DNA of 6,911 bases from contig JAJPKI010000014.1 of assembly GCA_021323835.1 (NCBI GenBank), positions 1 through 6,911 on the forward strand, written 5' to 3'. The notes beneath the pieces were generated by a model. The model searched no databases and was not told the origin of the DNA. It saw only the letters and a list, made by a program, of their open reading frames with translations. Numbering within the stretch: the first letter of the stretch is position 1; every line of letters begins with the position of its first letter. Origin of the DNA: Verrucomicrobiota bacterium. Its GTDB lineage: Bacteria > Verrucomicrobiota > Verrucomicrobiia > Limisphaerales > UBA11358. This document shows, piece by piece, positions 4,603 through 6,911 of the stretch. Made by a program: the position numbers and the translations under genes.

Positions 4603-6911
4603 ATGAAGCGACTTTTTAGAATTTGTCGAGGGTTTCTTTTCATTGCAACTACAGCGCACTGCACAACGATGTCCATTGATTCCTTGAGCGGGGCTGTGAC
4701 GGCCAACGAAATCAATTCGTTCATCACTTACATGAATTCGCAAACGCCGCCGCAAACGCCCTGGGGCACTCTCGGCGGCACCGGCCACAATGCATGGGCC
4801 GACGGCACCGGCGGGCGCGATTTGGAGGCGATGGGCGAGATGTTCATCGTTTCTAGCAACATGACGATTTTGAACAAGATGATTAACTGGGCGGATTATT
4901 GCACGTCGCAGCGCAACGATTTGATGGCGGCGACCAATGGCGGCCAGCGTGTGCTATGGACAGGTTTGATTGACAAAGTGTGGGTTCCGAATTGGCCGAC
5001 GGACGCAACGTCAGGCCAATCCAATTATTGCGGTTGCGAAAGCGAAGATACCATTGGCCATATCGCGTTTTGCGCGAAACTCATTTTGCAAACGCCGGCG
5101 ATTTGGAACACAACCGTGCCCGACGGAAATCCTTATGGCTACGGCGCGACGTATTTTCAACGCGCGACAAATTATCTGGCAAAGTGCGACGAAGCGAACG
5201 ATGAATATTTTTTGAAATGGTTCGTTCAATCCGGAAGCAATTTGATTCGTCCGCCAACGAATGCCACATGGACTGCGCTCAACGAAAATGTCACCGCCAT
5301 CAACCGGCAAATGATGTTCACCAGCGGATTTCAACGTCTCGCCGAAGCGCACGAAATTCTCGGCGACAATCCAGCGCGCGTCGCGCAATACGACGCCATC
5401 GTAAAAGCTTCCACGACGGAATGTTTGAACGGCATGGTGAATTATCCGGGCAATCCGCGCACGGCCGGCGGCCAGACCGTTTACAAATGGGGTTATTATC
5501 CGACGAGCACGAGCGGCGCGGAGGCGACGGAAATTCACGCCGAGTATGACATGATTGGCCAATGGCGCGCATTTGGCCGCCGCTCTTACGGCTTCACGCT
5601 GTCGCCGCTGATTCCATTTGCCAACACGATGATTGATGTCACTTACCTCGGCACAAATACGTTTGCTCTCAATGTGGACGGCAGCGGAGGAATTCAGGGA
5701 ACGATTTACAGCGGCTGGATTTTGCCGGCGGATTGGAATCCGCAGGATTACGACATTGTTGCCGGCGCGGCTCTTGCCCACGGCTGGTATAAAAGCAGCG
5801 CGGACATCGAAGCGGGAATTTTGTTCATGAAAAATCGCCGCTACCTGCAATTTTCCGTGACGCCGTCGCCCGCATCAAAAATTATTCAAGCGGGTTCAGC
5901 GGCGACGTTCACGCTCAACGTCGCGCCGCTCGGCGGATTTACAAACACCGTCAGTCTCGCCGTCAACGGTTTGCCTTCGGGCGCCACTTCCAATTTCACA
6001 TTGACTTCCATCAATTGTGGCACGCTGATTTATTCGTCCACCAATTCGGCGATGACAATTCAAACTTCTGTTTCCACGCCCGTCGGCACGTATCCGCTTT
6101 CCATCGTCAGCACGAGCGGCAGCATTTTGCACACGAACGTCGTAAAATTAGTCGTCGGAAATTTTTCTGTTTCAGTAAATCCATCATCGCAAACCATTTC
6201 ACCGGGCGGCAATACAACTTACACGATTAACGTCGCGACAAACTCCGGCTTTAGCGGCAACGTCGCGTTTGGTTTGAGCGGTTTGCCCGCAAATTGCAGT
6301 GCGAGTTTCAGCCCAACGTCCGTGAGCGGCGCGAATTCTTCCACCTTGAACGTAATTGCGTCGAACAACGCGACAGCGGGAAATTATTCGCTGACGATTT
6401 ACGGAACGAATGGCGTAACGGTTGCGAATACGACGGCGACGCTACAAATCGCGGGCATAGCGACGCCAATTTGGAACGGGGGCAGCAGCACGGGAAATTA
6501 TTGGAACGACTCTGCAAATTGGGGTGGCATTTCGTTGTCGGCAAATGGCCCGCTGGTTTTTGGAGGCAGTGCGCGGCTCAACAATACAAACAACACGACG
6601 GCAGGCACAACTTACTCGAATATCGTTTTCAATTCCGGCGCGGGCACATTCACGCTCAACGGAAATTCTGTTTCACTCGTCGGCAACATCACAAACAACT
6701 CTGCGAATCCGCAAACAATTAATTTTGGAATCAATTTCGGTGGTGGCGTCACGTTCGATGGCGCAAGCAACGATTTGTTTGTGCTTGGCGGTTTGACGAA
6801 CACGCTGGCCGCGCCGCAAACGAACATGTTGACGCTCGTTGGCTCCGGCCAATTGTCGGATTTGTGGAAAAGTGCGGGCGGCACGAACATCATTTTCATG
6901 AACGATGTCAA
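4603..6911 (+). CDS. Large secreted protein: alpha/alpha-toroid-like enzyme domain, tandem Ig-like modules, PATR beta-strand region (3' end outside window)
   Basis: An ATG at 4603 opens a frame with no stop to the window end, 769 codons plus two bases. An in-frame TGA at 4561-4563 bounds the start. Residues 1-20 (basic, then 'GFLFIATTAHC') look like a short signal peptide without a clear cleavage site. Residues about 30-415 are helix-rich with aromatic and acidic motifs: 'GRDLEAMGEMF', 'CTSQRND', 'RVLWTGLIDKVW', 'EDTIGHIAFCAKLIL', 'YGATYFQRATNYL', 'NRQMMFTSGFQRLAEAHEIL', 'YKWGYYP', 'EIHAEYDMIGQW'. Repeated helical hairpins and conserved Trp, Glu, His and Asp suggest an alpha/alpha-toroid (six-hairpin) glycosidase or polysaccharide-lyase fold, but I cannot assign a family. 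Residues about 416-519 and 520-617 are two Ig-like modules ('GLPSGA', 'GLPANC', 'TAGNYSLTI'). From 622 'WNGGSSTGNYWNDSANWGG' opens a PATR-type beta-strand region. The total length is unknown. Antisense frames here are shadows. Confidence 0.87.
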   Translation, partial: MKRLFRICRGFLFIATTAHCTTMSIDSLSGAVTANEINSFITYMNSQTPPQTPWGTLGGTGHNAWADGTGGRDLEAMGEMFIVSSNMTILNKMINWADYCTSQRNDLMAATNGGQRVLWTGLIDKVWVPNWPTDATSGQSNYCGCESEDTIGHIAFCAKLILQTPAIWNTTVPDGNPYGYGATYFQRATNYLAKCDEANDEYFLKWFVQSGSNLIRPPTNATWTALNENVTAINRQMMFTSGFQRLAEAHEILGDNPARVAQYDAIVKASTTECLNGMVNYPGNPRTAGGQTVYKWGYYPTSTSGAEATEIHAEYDMIGQWRAFGRRSYGFTLSPLIPFANTMIDVTYLGTNTFALNVDGSGGIQGTIYSGWILPADWNPQDYDIVAGAALAHGWYKSSADIEAGILFMKNRRYLQFSVTPSPASKIIQAGSAATFTLNVAPLGGFTNTVSLAVNGLPSGATSNFTLTSINCGTLIYSSTNSAMTIQTSVSTPVGTYPLSIVSTSGSILHTNVVKLVVGNFSVSVNPSSQTISPGGNTTYTINVATNSGFSGNVAFGLSGLPANCSASFSPTSVSGANSSTLNVIASNNATAGNYSLTIYGTNGVTVANTTATLQIAGIATPIWNGGSSTGNYWNDSANWGGISLSANGPLVFGGSARLNNTNNTTAGTTYSNIVFNSGAGTFTLNGNSVSLVGNITNNSANPQTINFGINFGGGVTFDGASNDLFVLGGLTNTLAAPQTNMLTLVGSGQLSDLWKSAGGTNIIFMNDV
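5848..6453 (+). repeat. Tandem Ig-like modules (two copies, about 100 residues each)
   Basis: Copy 1 covers residues about 416-519 and copy 2 about 520-617 of the plus-strand protein. Each starts with an 'FSV' strand, has a 'GF' turn, a 'V...L.GLP' strand with 'GLPSGA' or 'GLPANC', and ends with a '..G.Y.L.I' strand. The copies are diverged, so this is a protein-level repeat, not a recent DNA duplication. The minus-strand beta-helix protein carries a third, related copy encoded at about 1848-2141 ('VSGLPSGASVGF', 'SSGNYEFKVIG'). Such modules usually act as spacers or binding domains in extracellular proteins. Confidence 0.65.

Noticed and set aside
4658..4666. Lipoprotein signal with Cys20
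   Set aside because: The preceding residues are Thr-Ala-His; His before the Cys does not fit a lipobox, so a lipid anchor is not supported.
5011..5850. A 279-codon minus-strand frame opposite the plus-strand gene
   Set aside because: It is antisense to a frame with recognisable motifs and continuous domain structure; its product is Arg/Ala/Ile-rich with no family features, as expected from the reverse of this codon usage.
1..6911. Mobile element, CRISPR array, tRNA or rRNA
   Set aside because: No transposase motifs, long terminal repeats, regularly spaced repeats, cloverleaf or rRNA-like stretches were seen on either strand.

Overview
The window looks like chromosomal DNA from a free-living, polysaccharide-degrading bacterium, most likely of the Verrucomicrobiota (Planctomycetota or Lentisphaerota are less likely alternatives). 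This is inferred from the protein architectures, not from a marker gene. Both large genes encode very long, Asn/Thr-rich, secreted, multi-domain proteins. One ends in a 'DSDGDG...GTNPTN...FYRV' tail and the other carries a 'WNGG...YWNDSANWGG' autotransporter-associated strand module. Both features are common in verrucomicrobial secretomes.

Layout: (1) 1-576, plus strand: the C-terminal part of a DeoR/GlpR-type sugar-responsive repressor. The frame is open at the left edge, so the DNA-binding half lies outside the window. (2) 577-881: an AT-rich convergent intergenic region with small palindromes and no supportable gene. (3) 882-4355, minus strand: a complete 1157-residue secreted right-handed beta-helix protein with GH141-like features, followed by a carbohydrate-binding-like module, an Ig-like module, a DUF1349/concanavalin-like module, EF-hand-type calcium loops and a C-terminal domain. 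(4) 4356-4602: a 247-bp divergent promoter region with inverted repeats. (5) 4603-6911, plus strand: a second large secreted protein that runs off the right edge (769 codons visible). It has an alpha/alpha-toroid-like N-terminal domain, two tandem Ig-like modules and the start of a PATR-type beta-helix region.

The divergent pair shares a homologous Ig-like module, and both proteins look like extracellular glycan-processing or glycan-binding proteins. The likeliest reading is a small polysaccharide-utilisation neighbourhood. The DeoR-type regulator is a plausible but unproven local controller, because it converges on the beta-helix gene rather than sitting next to the divergent promoter. I see no mobile element, CRISPR array, tRNA or rRNA. 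Nothing here is clearly a new system; the least explained part is the toroid-like enzyme domain joined to a PATR region.
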